Source: Bacillota bacterium (GTDB lineage: Bacteria > Bacillota > Clostridia > Acetivibrionales > DTU013). From it: a stretch of 64,000 nucleotides of DNA. Under the pieces are notes generated by a model that was not told the DNA's origin, ran no database searches, and saw nothing but the letters and a program-made list of their open reading frames with translations. Made by a program: the position numbers and the translations under genes. The DNA is taken from contig JAEWQC010000049.1 in NCBI GenBank assembly GCA_023399355.1, positions 12,981 to 76,980 on the forward strand. Reading direction: 5' to 3'. Below, piece by piece: positions 18,613-27,783 of the stretch (position 1 is its first letter; each line of letters begins with the position of its first letter).

Positions 18613-18760
18613 CGAGGTAAAGGTGTTCCCCGCTTCTACAAGTGGCGGATACCGATTCGTTTTTCAGGCGGCAGGCATATCTCCCGCCCCCGGAAGCATG
18701 GGCGACAAGCCCTGCTGAAACACAGCAGCGGCAAGAATGTGTTTCCATAACCGGAACATT
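18612..18760. repeat. Dispersed structured repeat, copy 1
   Basis: Begins AACGAGGTAAAGGTG directly at the stop of the NUDIX gene, includes the hairpin CCGCTTCTACAAGTGGCGG and a core from 18652 to 18705, and ends near TTTCCATAACC. The same order of blocks occurs at 37101-37215 and 63332-63488. Read on the minus strand, a hairpin followed by a CTTTACCTCG-like tail resembles the right end of IS605/tnpB-type elements. No transposase is present. The rest of 18761-19021 holds only an inverted repeat, TCCGACA/TGTCGGA (18945-18973), upstream of the araC-type gene. Confidence 0.6.
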
Positions 18761-19021
18761 TTATTACCACTGCGCAAAAAGCAATGTGCAGGCATACTTT
18801 AAGATAATACCTGTAGGAGTGAGCCCATTAAGCTATTTTCAGGAGTGAACCTGATATGTAATTTAAAACAGCAAGTGATTTTTTGAAGGGTGGAATGGGT
18901 TTGCAGACATAGCCTTTATCATTGCTGAAGTAAGTAAGAATATATCCGACATATTTGTGCAAGAGTTGTCGGACAGACATTTCTCATCTCGTATAAACTT
19001 AATATCGAAAGGTTGGAATGT

Positions 19022-19885
19022 ATGGAATGGCTTGAGCGGATCAATGGAGCACTGGAATACATGGAAAATAATCTTGATAACGAGATAGATTATTCGAAAG
19101 CAGCTCGCGCTGCGTGTTGTTCCGAATATCATTTTTCAAGGATGTTTTCTTCCATAGCAGGAATATCCCTTTCCGAATATATCAGGCGCAGAAGATTGAC
19201 ACTTGCTGCTTTTGATATTCAAAAAAGTGATATTCGCATCATTGATGCCGCGGTTAAATATGGATATGAATCTGCCGACTCCTTTTCACGGGCTTTTCAA
19301 AAGCTGCATGGTATTAAACCGTCTGATGCCCGTAATAAAGGGGTTCAATTAAAAGCCTTTCCCAGGATTTCCTTTCAAATCTCAATAAAAGGAGATATGG
19401 AAATGGAGTACAGAATTGAAAATCTTGATTTTGAATTAAGAATCGCAGGAAAAAGAAAAAAGGTAAAAACGGGCAGGGCATTTAAAACCATTCCTACGCT
19501 TTGGAGCAACGCAAAAGAAGAAGGATTTATGCAAACACTCATTGACATGTCATGGGAAAATCCGAAATGTAAGGTGGAAGGTGTGCTGGGCGTCTGTGGA
19601 AAAGAAGCGGACATTACAGAAGAAGAATTTGATTACTTCATGGGAGTAAGATATGACAAAGAAGTCCCGGAGGGTATGGAGATTCTTATACTCCCAGCAA
19701 GCTCATGGGCAGTTTTCCCGAATGTTACCGATGCATGGAAGCGTTTGTATTCTGAATGGGTTCCAACTTCGGGATATGAGCTGGCCAATTTACCCTGCAT
19801 CGAGTGCTTTTTCGGACCCGGTCATAAGCCAAGACATGAATTGTGGGTACCGATTATTACCAACCACCTGAATACTGCTATCTGA
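19022..19885 (+). CDS. AraC-family regulator with GyrI-like ligand-binding domain
   Basis: Transcription factor of 287 aa. Two helix-turn-helix motifs fill residues 1-105 (SKAARAACCSEYHFSRMF and DAAVKYGYESADSFSRAFQ), ending HGIKPSDARN. The C-terminal 150 residues form a GyrI-like/effector-binding domain (from MEYRIENLDFELRIAGKRKKV to the end), which typically binds small hydrophobic or cationic compounds. ATG 19022 lies nine bases after AAAGG; TTG 19013 directly abuts that site. The neighbouring drug-type ABC exporter (convergent) is a possible target, by inference. The inverted repeat TCCGACA/TGTCGGA upstream may be its operator. Confidence 0.9.
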   Translation: MEWLERINGALEYMENNLDNEIDYSKAARAACCSEYHFSRMFSSIAGISLSEYIRRRRLTLAAFDIQKSDIRIIDAAVKYGYESADSFSRAFQKLHGIKPSDARNKGVQLKAFPRISFQISIKGDMEMEYRIENLDFELRIAGKRKKVKTGRAFKTIPTLWSNAKEEGFMQTLIDMSWENPKCKVEGVLGVCGKEADITEEEFDYFMGVRYDKEVPEGMEILILPASSWAVFPNVTDAWKRLYSEWVPTSGYELANLPCIECFFGPGHKPRHELWVPIITNHLNTAI

Positions 19886-20000
19886 TTAAGAAGAGGCAAA
19901 GAGGGCAAAGAGGAGAAAGAGGGCAAAGGGGGCAAAGAGGGGACGGTTCTTGCTTTGAATGATATATGGAATATACAAAGCAAGAACCGTCCCCTCTTTG
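19886..20000. repeat. REP-like palindrome with GA-rich tandem leader
   Basis: A perfect 25-bp inverted repeat (19933-19957 and 19976-20000) with an 18-base loop lies between two convergent genes. Its core GGGGACGGTTCTTGC is of the kind seen in REP sequences mobilised by RAYT/IS200-type transposases in Firmicutes. It is preceded by degenerate tandem GGCAAAGAG units (19890-19935). It may also serve as a bidirectional terminator for the flanking genes. Confidence 0.75.
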
Positions 20001-20036
20001 GAGAGCCACACAGGCGTGAAGGCAAAAGTGAACCTC

Positions 20037-20861
20037 TTAATGCTTGTGTTTAAATACAGTTACCCTTGAAAAATCAGCTTTATTGAACTGATAAACACAA
20101 AGTGTAAAGAAAATGACACAAATGGCCGAAATGATCAAGAGTCCGGTATTCGGAGTAATGACGAACCCATTGACATCAAACGCCACCCCTGCTTTTATCA
20201 ATGCGGAAGAAGGCAGTGCTTCCATCTTCAAGGCAAGAAATCTGAATATTGCAGTAGTATAGGTTAAGGGGTTGATGTAAACTATGGGGCGTAGAAAGCC
20301 CGGCATGACGGTTGTTGGGATATAAGCTCCCGACAGGAACGTCAGCGGCATGACCACCACGGATATCATGATCTGAAAAGTGGTGGAATTCTTCGCTAGT
20401 GTTGCCAGATATAACCCCATGGAGCCAAAGGTGACACCAACCAGGACCATAACCCCGAGCATTTCAATCAAATGAAGGAAATCAACGTTAAGTCCCATGA
20501 ACAATCCAACAATAACAACGATCAGGCCTTGCAGCAGGGCTAAAATCGAGGAAGAGAGGATCTGACCGATCGATATTTGCCATCGTGTGATTGGAGAGAC
20601 GATGATTTCTTTCATAAATCCACTCGATATATCTTCCAGCGTACTCATGGAATTATTTAAAGCCGCCTGAAAAACGGTCATGATAATGATGCCTGAGATC
20701 AGGTAGTTCATTGGCTGGTCTATGCCGGTAGCTGTTGACTTCATGACGAAAGAGAATATGAATAAGAAGAAAACCGACATGAAAATGGTAAAGAAAAACC
20801 TCATCTTGTCTCTTGAAAAATTGGTTAAATTTCTGATTAAAATAGCTTTTATCGCTCTCAT
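20037..20861 (-). CDS. ABC-2 type transporter permease (DrrB-like)
   Basis: Membrane subunit of an exporter, 274 aa with about six membrane helices (for example FFFTIFMSVFFLFIFSFV and the last LLIISAICVIFFTLCVY). The ABC-2 signature region covers VVVMPLTFLSGAYIPTTVMPGF and YINPLTYTTAIFR. Its ATG overlaps the stop of the ATPase gene by one base (TAATG), so the pair is translationally coupled. DrrAB-type systems export drugs, lipids or peptides; the substrate here is not evident. Confidence 0.92.
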   Translation of the reverse strand: MRAIKAILIRNLTNFSRDKMRFFFTIFMSVFFLFIFSFVMKSTATGIDQPMNYLISGIIIMTVFQAALNNSMSTLEDISSGFMKEIIVSPITRWQISIGQILSSSILALLQGLIVVIVGLFMGLNVDFLHLIEMLGVMVLVGVTFGSMGLYLATLAKNSTTFQIMISVVVMPLTFLSGAYIPTTVMPGFLRPIVYINPLTYTTAIFRFLALKMEALPSSALIKAGVAFDVNGFVITPNTGLLIISAICVIFFTLCVYQFNKADFSRVTVFKHKH

Positions 20862-21778
20862 TATGCCCTGATCTCCTTTCCGGTTATCGCCAAAAATACT
20901 TCGTTAAGTGTGCCCTTGCTGATTTCACAATCAGAGATGGATGTTCTGAACTCAGAAACAATATCCAAAGCCTGGCGGAGCTCTGTCGGGAAAATAGTAA
21001 ATAATTCTTCTCCAAACTTATATTTGATGGACTGTTCCTTTAAATATTGTGTCAATGCTTCCTGCTGAGTGGTTTTCACCCTCATTATTTCAGAGGTGTG
21101 CTGCTTTTTCAGATTGAAAGGCGTATCAAAAGCCACTATTTTGCCATGGTCCATGATTGCTACCTTGTCGCATATTTCAGCTTCATCCATATAGTGGGTG
21201 GTGAGAAAAATGGTGATATTCCTTTGCTTTTGAAGTTTGTATATATACTCCCATATGTTGGCTCTCGTCTGAGGATCAAGACCCGCAGTGGGTTCATCCA
21301 GAAACAGCACTTTGGGATAATGGACAAGACCCCGGGCTATCTCAACTCTTCTCTTCATTCCACCGGAAAGGCCGTTGACGCTGGCTTTCTTCCATTCTTT
21401 CAGATCGACAAGGTCGAGGACAAAAGAAATTCTTTCCTTCACTTCATTTTGAGGGACATGATAAAAATCGCAATGCAGCTTTAAATTTTCTTCAACTGTA
21501 AGTTTCCCGTCCAGCGTGGATTCCTGGAACACGATTCCGATATCATTTCTTACCCGCGCTTTGTGCTCTGCTACATCATTCCCGTTAATTTTCAAATCCC
21601 CATCCGTCTTCTCAAGGATGGTGCAAAGAGTGTTGATCGTTGTACTTTTCCCTGCTCCGTTGGGACCGAGAAAGGCGAATACCGTTCCCTCCTCTACATG
21701 AAAGGAAATGTTATCTACAGCGGTAAAATCGCCATATTTTTTTGTATAGTTTTTAACTTCTATAATGTTGTTTGCCAT
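20861..21778 (-). CDS. ABC transporter ATP-binding protein (DrrA-like)
   Basis: ATPase of 305 aa with Walker A GPNGAGKST (about 39-47), Q-loop near GIVFQES, signature LSGGMKRRVEIARGL, Walker B VLFLDEPTAGLDP and H-loop TTHYMDEA. The extra C-terminal 80 residues are typical of the DrrA/CcmA branch. GGAGG lies seven bases before the ATG. It is divergent from a histidine kinase gene, so the adjacent two-component system probably controls this exporter. Confidence 0.94.
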   Translation of the reverse strand: MANNIIEVKNYTKKYGDFTAVDNISFHVEEGTVFAFLGPNGAGKSTTINTLCTILEKTDGDLKINGNDVAEHKARVRNDIGIVFQESTLDGKLTVEENLKLHCDFYHVPQNEVKERISFVLDLVDLKEWKKASVNGLSGGMKRRVEIARGLVHYPKVLFLDEPTAGLDPQTRANIWEYIYKLQKQRNITIFLTTHYMDEAEICDKVAIMDHGKIVAFDTPFNLKKQHTSEIMRVKTTQQEALTQYLKEQSIKYKFGEELFTIFPTELRQALDIVSEFRTSISDCEISKGTLNEVFLAITGKEIRA

Positions 21779-22039
21779 TTTGAAACCTCCTGTTTTTTAT
21801 TTCACATGAGGAGAGTATAATTTATGAGTTTAAACTCTTCATAAAGTAATTTTAAAAATTTTCTAAAGAATCTTTAATAATTTTAAAAATAATTTTAGAA
21901 ATCTTTATGGAATTTTTAAAAATGCTTTATTTCAAGTTTAAACCCATGCTTTATACTGGCTTCATGATATAAAAACGATTAGTGCGGAAAGATGATATAA
22001 TCTAAATTGAAAAGTATTGCATGGAACGGATGTGGTCAA
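21779..22039. promoter_or_regulatory. Divergent control region between exporter and kinase genes
   Basis: Very AT-rich. It contains a perfect palindrome GAGTTTAAACTC at 21826-21837, a second AGTTTAAAC near 21934-21943, and several TTTTAAAAA-like direct repeats between them (21852-21925). These are good candidates for the response-regulator operator shared by the two divergent transcripts. No experimental basis. Confidence 0.45.
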
Positions 22040-23350
22040 ATGGCAAGACCGAATGATTTTCAAGGAAAGTTTAGCGAATACCGAAAGGAAGAACATAAGC
22101 GGCATGAGGAATTTCGCAGGCTGCATACCGAATATGACATCAAGCAAAAGGAACTGCGCCGGCAGCAGCATGAACTAGAAAGGAATTTCAGAGAATCTTT
22201 CAGCAATAGCAGGGAATCCCAGCAGGATTTACACGAGATGCATGCGGAATTTCACCGGCAGCGTGAAGAGCTGGACAAGCAGTTTAAGGAATTGCGCAGG
22301 AACATGACGGAGTTTTACAGGCTTCACAGACATGCCAGACTTTCTCCGCCCATTATCGTCCTGTTCAACCTTTTAATATGGTATTTGGTTTTCAGATATA
22401 TCGGTATACGGGAAATCAGCATTGTTTTTGCCATACTGTTAAGCCTGGGGGGGTTCTTCGAATTCTTTTTCCTTCGTAAGATTGAAAGCAGGATATTGAC
22501 GCCGATAGACAAACTAAGAAATGGTGTAGAGGAAATTTCAAAAGGGAATTACAATATTAAAATAGAGAATAGTAGTAAGAGCCAAATCAGTCTCCTTGTG
22601 GACTCTTTTAATGAAATGGCCCGCAAACTCCAGGAGAGTGAGAAGATCCAGGCGGAATATGAAGAAAACAGGAGGACCCTTATCGCCAATATATCGCATG
22701 ATCTGAAGACTCCGATTACATCCATACAGGGGTATATCGAAGCAATCACTGAAGGAGATGCGGTATCTCCGGAAAATAGAAACAAATATTTTAAAATAAT
22801 ATACAATAATATAACGTATATGAATAAACTGATTGATGACCTTTTTCTTTTTTCCAAACTGGATATGCTGAAGCTGGAGTTTCAGTTCGTGAATGTCACA
22901 GTCCGGCCTTTTGTCAATGATTTAATGGAGGAATTCAAATTAGAATTCGAGGAAAAAAACATTTCATTCGAGTATGAAGATCATATGGAAAATGATTGCA
23001 GTTTTAATGTCGATAGAAAAAGGCTTCATCAGGTATTCAGAAATATCATTGGAAATGCTGTAAAATATGGACCGGAACAAAACCTGTGCATAAAAGCCGA
23101 ATTATTCAGGCTGGAGGAGTTCATTTACATTGATATTAAGGATAACGGTCCGGGGATATCCAAGGAGAAGTTGCCACACATATTTGAGCGGTTCTACCGT
23201 ATAGATACCGAAAGGACAAAAGACTTCATGAGTACTGGCCTTGGACTGGCTATAGCAAAAGAATTGGTGGAAGCTCATGGAGGAAGGATTCTTGTTAAAA
23301 GCATCGAAAGTGAAGGGACTTGCTTTACTGTGATGCTGCCGGTTTCATGA
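22040..23350 (+). CDS. Sensor histidine kinase with N-terminal charged coiled coil
   Basis: Kinase of 436 aa. The first 100 residues are a charged, cytoplasmic coiled coil (EYRKEEHKRHEEFRRLHTEY and so on), an unusual sensor arrangement. Two membrane helices follow (about 104-122 and 128-150) with almost no external loop, so signals are likely sensed in the membrane, as in bacitracin-type kinases. Then HAMP (about 153-205), HisKA with ANISHDLKTPITS (His220), and HATPase_c with NIIGNAVKYG, DNGPGISKE and STGLGLAIA. ATG 22040 is chosen; TTG 22007 is possible. Partner regulator follows at 23381. Confidence 0.9.
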   Translation: MARPNDFQGKFSEYRKEEHKRHEEFRRLHTEYDIKQKELRRQQHELERNFRESFSNSRESQQDLHEMHAEFHRQREELDKQFKELRRNMTEFYRLHRHARLSPPIIVLFNLLIWYLVFRYIGIREISIVFAILLSLGGFFEFFFLRKIESRILTPIDKLRNGVEEISKGNYNIKIENSSKSQISLLVDSFNEMARKLQESEKIQAEYEENRRTLIANISHDLKTPITSIQGYIEAITEGDAVSPENRNKYFKIIYNNITYMNKLIDDLFLFSKLDMLKLEFQFVNVTVRPFVNDLMEEFKLEFEEKNISFEYEDHMENDCSFNVDRKRLHQVFRNIIGNAVKYGPEQNLCIKAELFRLEEFIYIDIKDNGPGISKEKLPHIFERFYRIDTERTKDFMSTGLGLAIAKELVEAHGGRILVKSIESEGTCFTVMLPVS

Positions 23351-23380
23351 CATATTTTGCTGTAGGAAGGAGAGGTGCTT

Positions 23381-24070
23381 ATGAATTGCATTTTAATTAT
23401 AGAGGATGATATCAATATTGCTGAATTGGAAAGAGACTATCTGAAGTTGAACGGGTTTAAAGCCGATATCGTTCAGGATGGGGTACTGGGACTGCAGAAG
23501 GCGGTCTCAGGTGCATATGATCTGATCATTGTGGACCTGATGCTGCCTAATATGAATGGATATGAAATCATCAGGGAAGTAAGAAAAAAACTTGAAATCC
23601 CGGTAATCATGATATCGGCGAAGAACGAGGATATTGACAAAATCAGGGGCCTGGATTATGGGGCGGATGATTATCTGACGAAACCTTTCAGCCCGGCTGA
23701 GCTTGTTGCCAGGGTCAAATCCCATATGAAGCGGTATGACAGGTTGAAAGGGAATAACTTCTCCAGCGAGATTCTTGTGCATGGCGGCATGGAAATTAAT
23801 GCAGCGGCACATAAAGTCTTTGTGAACGGCAAAGAAGTACAGATGACCACAAAGGAATATGAACTTTTATTTTTTTTGGCTTCCAACCCGAATATTGTTT
23901 TTACCAAGGAACAGCTCTTTGATTCCATCTGGGGAGAGGAGTATTACGGCGAGACTGCCACTGTTCCCGTACACATTCAAAAAATCAGGAAAAAGATAGA
24001 AAAGGATCCCGCCAATCCGGAATTTATTGAAACGCTTTGGGGAACGGGCTACAGATTCAATTCATTGTAG
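23381..24070 (+). CDS. OmpR-family response regulator
   Basis: Response regulator of 229 aa: receiver with E8/D9/D10 pocket, phospho-acceptor D52 in IIVDLMLPNMNG, MISAKNED and TKPF; winged-helix DNA-binding domain with MTTKEYELLFFLASNPN and IWGEEYYGETATVPVHIQKIRKK. Start ATG 23381 lies five bases after GGAAGGAGAGG. Together with the kinase it forms a system likely controlling the divergent exporter (20037-21778). Confidence 0.93.
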   Translation: MNCILIIEDDINIAELERDYLKLNGFKADIVQDGVLGLQKAVSGAYDLIIVDLMLPNMNGYEIIREVRKKLEIPVIMISAKNEDIDKIRGLDYGADDYLTKPFSPAELVARVKSHMKRYDRLKGNNFSSEILVHGGMEINAAAHKVFVNGKEVQMTTKEYELLFFLASNPNIVFTKEQLFDSIWGEEYYGETATVPVHIQKIRKKIEKDPANPEFIETLWGTGYRFNSL

Positions 24071-24259
24071 GTTTTATGTGATGTGATAATCTGCATTGTT
24101 CCGATTCTAATAAGGAAAATATGAAATTTTTAAAACTTAGTCAAAGGAAACAAAGGTATTTATAACAGATTGCAACCAGTGGTTGTCAAATCCGTTATTC
24201 CCGGTTGGTGGAAACCCAGGAATTATTCCTGTATGATGGGATTTAGGAGGGTGATGAAA

Positions 24260-24940
24260 ATGAAGTTTCAAGACAAATTACTAACGTTAAGAAAAGAAAA
24301 AGAAATGTCTCAGGAAAATCTGGCGGAAAGAATCGGGGTATCAAGACAGGCTGTTGCAAAATGGGAAGCGGGTCAGTCCTGTCCGGATATGGAAAAACTG
24401 ATTGCCCTGAGTGACTTCTTTGGAATAAGTATGGACAGACTTGTTAAAGACTTCAATGATGAGGAATGCGCCTATCAATATACCAAACTGCCTTACATCT
24501 ATAATGAAAAAGCAATTGAATTCCTACGCCGTGCGAAAAGAAACTGTTATGCAGGCCATGGGGGAGAAAGCATTCCTTCGAGACCAAAATCGCATGACTT
24601 GAGTTATGAAGAAAATAATCTCAAGTATATTGATACCTATCTGGGCGGAGAAAAGTTCGCCGGGGAAGAAGCAATGTGGTGTGATGAGGTTCCCTTCTGG
24701 TCAATGAATTATACCGGCCGTGTCCTTGATGGCGGATTTTCGGGAGATTTTCTTAAAGAGTGTTTACTCCTGGTCCCTAACGAATTTCCCTACCGGGGAC
24801 CTTTGGTATACCGGAAGGGCGAATATACCTATCATTGCGTTGTAAATGGAGAGTTTGAATGGTTTAGCGGATATGAGGAAATTTTCCTCAAGGATACAAA
24901 AGTATATGAATGCATGTTTCACGGAGGCTGCGTAAAATAA
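24260..24940 (+). CDS. XRE-family regulator with DUF5680 domain
   Basis: Protein of 226 aa. The N-terminal helix-turn-helix (residues 1-65) shows LTLRKEKEMSQENLAERIGVSRQAVAKWEAG. The C-terminal domain (about 85-226; RAKRNCYAGHGGE, GGEKFAGEEAMW, FEWFSGYEEIFL) matches the DUF5680 type often fused to such regulators; its role is unknown. ATG 24260 follows TAGGAGGG by eight bases. A 13-bp palindrome CAACCAGTGGTTG at 24173-24185 upstream could be its own operator. Confidence 0.88.
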   Translation: MKFQDKLLTLRKEKEMSQENLAERIGVSRQAVAKWEAGQSCPDMEKLIALSDFFGISMDRLVKDFNDEECAYQYTKLPYIYNEKAIEFLRRAKRNCYAGHGGESIPSRPKSHDLSYEENNLKYIDTYLGGEKFAGEEAMWCDEVPFWSMNYTGRVLDGGFSGDFLKECLLLVPNEFPYRGPLVYRKGEYTYHCVVNGEFEWFSGYEEIFLKDTKVYECMFHGGCVK

Positions 24941-25055
24941 ATCTGAAAGCACCTGGCAGCGTAATCATAAAGGGTATAGCACGGATGGATTTACCGGGTC
25001 CTTTTTCATGAGAAAATTGGCAGGGGACATTATTGCCCAATGGCCTGTAACCGTG

Positions 25056-25069
25056 ATTCGTGTTATAAT
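25056..25069 (+). promoter_or_regulatory. Extended -10 promoter upstream of murF
   Basis: ATTCGTGTTATAAT, an extended -10 (TGNTATAAT) without a clear -35. The same 14 bases form the walRK promoter at 8516-8529, hinting at shared control of wall genes. Confidence 0.5.
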
Positions 25070-25215
25070 TAGGGCATACGTATCAGATTATTATTTATCC
25101 GCTAAGTGATAGGAAAGCTTTAGGAGCATATAGCGTTTCAAAACGAGTATAATGAATATGTGGGAACAAATAGCCTGTTGCTGTGGGCTCCATACTTTAT
25201 TCTAGGGTGGTATTT

Positions 25216-26613
25216 ATGTTCAATGTCAGTGAAATGGTAGGCGCTGTGGGCGGCAAATTAGCTGCAGGCGATGTTGAAAAGCAATTCTGCAGTTTTTCGA
25301 AGGATACCCGGACAATTAAAAATGGAGATTTCTATATCCCTCTCATCGGTGAACAGTTCGACGGCCACGATTACATACCTGATGCAATACAAAAAGGAGC
25401 CTCCGGGTTCTTCCTTTCCAGAAAATATCCCGGACAAGTGGAAATGATTGAGAAAGCAAGGAGCCTGGACAGTGGAGTAGTCATCATTGAAGTCGATAAT
25501 ACTCTTTTGGCGCTGCAGGAATTGGCCGGATATAACAGAAATAAAAAAAATCAGGTCAAATTGATCGCTGTAACCGGAAGCGTTGGTAAGACCAGTACAA
25601 AAGAAATGATACATAGTGTATTGGATAAAGGCTTCCATGTTATAAAAACAGAAGGCAATTTGAACAATGAAATTGGACTGCCCCTTACTTTGCTGAGGCT
25701 GGATGATGAAGAGGTCTGCGTTGCAGAAATGGGTATGAGCAGCTTCGGGGAGATCAGCCTGTTGTCTAAACTGGCAAAGCCCGATATTGCAGTAATTACG
25801 AATATTGGCGTCGCACATATCGGAATTCTGGGCTCGCAGGAGAATATTTTCAAAGCGAAACTGGAGATTCTGGAGGGCCTGAAGGAAAATGGAACGTTAA
25901 TTGTCAATGGGGATGATCCTTTCTTAAAAACACTGGAATCCAGTGATCGTCTGAAGGTAATCAAATACGGCATTGAAAATCCGGAGGTGGATATCAAGGC
26001 ATCTGACGTGTCCAATGAAAAAGCATCCTCGGCCTTCCATGTCGATCATAAAGAATACATCTTGAACTGTATAGGCAGGCACAATATTTATAACGCGTTA
26101 TGTGCGATGGCAGTCGCCAGAGAACTGGGCCTTCAGGAAAATCAGATCGTTGAAGGATACAGGGATTACAAAAACGAAAACATGAGAATGCAGCAGGTAT
26201 ATTTGAAGAAGGACATCCTGCTGATCAATGATGCATACAATGCCAATTATGATTCCATGAAAGCCGGAATAGAAGCGGTCGGAGCATTGCAAGCCAAAAG
26301 GAAGATCCTTATGCTGGGCGACATGTATGAATTGGGTGAATATTCTGCGGATCTTCACCGGAAGACAGGTGAACTGTTAGCCGGAGAAAAGCCGGATTTA
26401 TTGATTACCTGCGGGAAAGATGCTGTTGAGATTTCCAATGCGGCAAAAAGTGGTTCAATGTATCCGGTGTACCATTTTAACGATAAGAAGGATGCAATCG
26501 GTAAACTGAAAGAGGTCGTCAGTGAAGGGGATTTGATTTATTTCAAGGCATCCAGAGGGATGAAATTCGAAGAGATTGCAAATGCGGTAATCGAATTCAT
26601 CGGCAGAAAATAA
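25216..26613 (+). CDS. murF: UDP-N-acetylmuramoyl-tripeptide--D-alanyl-D-alanine ligase
   Basis: Adds D-Ala-D-Ala to the UDP-MurNAc tripeptide, the last cytoplasmic ligation of the peptidoglycan precursor. The 465-aa protein has the Mur ligase three-domain plan: N-terminal UDP-binding domain (SKDTRTIKNGDFYIPL), central ATPase with the P-loop TGSVGKTSTKE (about 120-130), EGNLNNEIGLPLTLL and the VAEMGMS segment, and C-terminal domain with LINDAYNANYDSMKAG and LGDMYELG. ATG 25216 has AGGGTGG five bases upstream; an in-frame earlier ATG at 25183 lacks one. It is followed 21 bases later by ddl, its substrate supplier. Confidence 0.95.
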   Translation: MFNVSEMVGAVGGKLAAGDVEKQFCSFSKDTRTIKNGDFYIPLIGEQFDGHDYIPDAIQKGASGFFLSRKYPGQVEMIEKARSLDSGVVIIEVDNTLLALQELAGYNRNKKNQVKLIAVTGSVGKTSTKEMIHSVLDKGFHVIKTEGNLNNEIGLPLTLLRLDDEEVCVAEMGMSSFGEISLLSKLAKPDIAVITNIGVAHIGILGSQENIFKAKLEILEGLKENGTLIVNGDDPFLKTLESSDRLKVIKYGIENPEVDIKASDVSNEKASSAFHVDHKEYILNCIGRHNIYNALCAMAVARELGLQENQIVEGYRDYKNENMRMQQVYLKKDILLINDAYNANYDSMKAGIEAVGALQAKRKILMLGDMYELGEYSADLHRKTGELLAGEKPDLLITCGKDAVEISNAAKSGSMYPVYHFNDKKDAIGKLKEVVSEGDLIYFKASRGMKFEEIANAVIEFIGRK

Positions 26614-26634
26614 TAGTAATCAGGGGAGTATACC

Positions 26635-27633
26635 ATGAAAAAGTTATTGGTTGTTTTCGGGGGGCAATCCTCGGAACATGAAATATCCTGCATATCGGCA
26701 GGGAACGTTCTGGAAAACGTCGATACGGGTAAATATCATGTCACCAGAGCAGGAATCAGTGAGGCTGGAGAGTGGTTTGAATTTAAAGGTTCCAACAAGA
26801 GTGTGAAATCGAATGAATGGCTGAAAGAGAAAGAGAACCTGGCAGAGATAAAAGATATTATGGGATTGATAAAAGGCCATGATGTTGCATTTCCGGTGCT
26901 GCACGGGAAATATGGCGAAGATGGCACCATCCAGGGATTGTTTGAACTATGTGGGGTGAAATATGTCGGGTGCGGCGTATTGGCTTCATCTGTCGGAATG
27001 GATAAGGAGTATACAAAGATCCTTGCTGGAATCCATTCTGTGCCGGTCGTGCCTTACCAGGCATTTGCCAGGGGTCAGGAAGTGGCAGTGGACAAAAACA
27101 TCGTCGGGGAGTATCCTCTAATCATAAAGCCGTGCAATGCAGGTTCTTCCTATGGCATAACGAAGGTCAGCAATCAAGTGGACCTTATGAAAGCAGTCAG
27201 GCTGGCATTTGAATACGATCAAAAGCTTCTGATTGAGAAATTCATACCGGCAAGGGAAATAGAATGCGCGGTTTTGGGCAATATGGAGCTAATCGTCTCT
27301 GAGCCCGGCGAAATACTGTCTGCAAATGAATTATATGATTTCGATGCAAAATATAATAATCAGAAATCCAGGACGGAAATTCCTGCAAACCTGTCAAAAG
27401 AGCAGATTGATAAAATCAAAGCTTATGCGGAAAAGATCTTCAGGGGCATTAATGGAAGAGGATTGAGCAGGGTGGATTTCTTCATTTCAAAAGAGAATGG
27501 CGAAATTTATTTCAATGAGGTAAATACGCTTCCGGGCTTTACGGACATCAGTATGTATCCCAAAATGATGGAGTACTCAGGATTCAGCTACAGTGAACTG
27601 ATAGACAGACTTATTGAACTGGCCTGTATGTGA
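26635..27633 (+). CDS. ddl: D-alanine--D-alanine ligase
   Basis: ATP-grasp enzyme of 332 aa making the D-Ala-D-Ala dipeptide. Motifs: VVFGGQSSEHEIS at the N-terminus, LHGKYGEDGTIQG (first substrate region), KPCNAGSSYGITKV (ATP-grasp loop), ELYDFDAKY and the Mg-binding FNEVNTLPGFTDISMYPKM. Directly behind murF, as expected for one operon. A 10-bp hairpin, CTAAAGAATA/TATTCTTTAG (27669-27696), follows but lacks a T-run. Confidence 0.96.
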   Translation: MKKLLVVFGGQSSEHEISCISAGNVLENVDTGKYHVTRAGISEAGEWFEFKGSNKSVKSNEWLKEKENLAEIKDIMGLIKGHDVAFPVLHGKYGEDGTIQGLFELCGVKYVGCGVLASSVGMDKEYTKILAGIHSVPVVPYQAFARGQEVAVDKNIVGEYPLIIKPCNAGSSYGITKVSNQVDLMKAVRLAFEYDQKLLIEKFIPAREIECAVLGNMELIVSEPGEILSANELYDFDAKYNNQKSRTEIPANLSKEQIDKIKAYAEKIFRGINGRGLSRVDFFISKENGEIYFNEVNTLPGFTDISMYPKMMEYSGFSYSELIDRLIELACM

Positions 27634-27783
27634 GATTGTTCTCCAGATAGGATGAATATTTTTGATATCTAAAGAATATCTATAATTATTCTTTAGCTGG
27701 AAATAGTTGAACATCATATGATATTCTTCTTCTAGCATAGATTTGTTTGTAGAAATGGATCATGGAAAGAAGGGAATAAAAGT

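Noticed and set aside
18642..18848. 68-codon frame behind the NUDIX gene
   Set aside because: It covers the dispersed structured repeat and has no coding signature.
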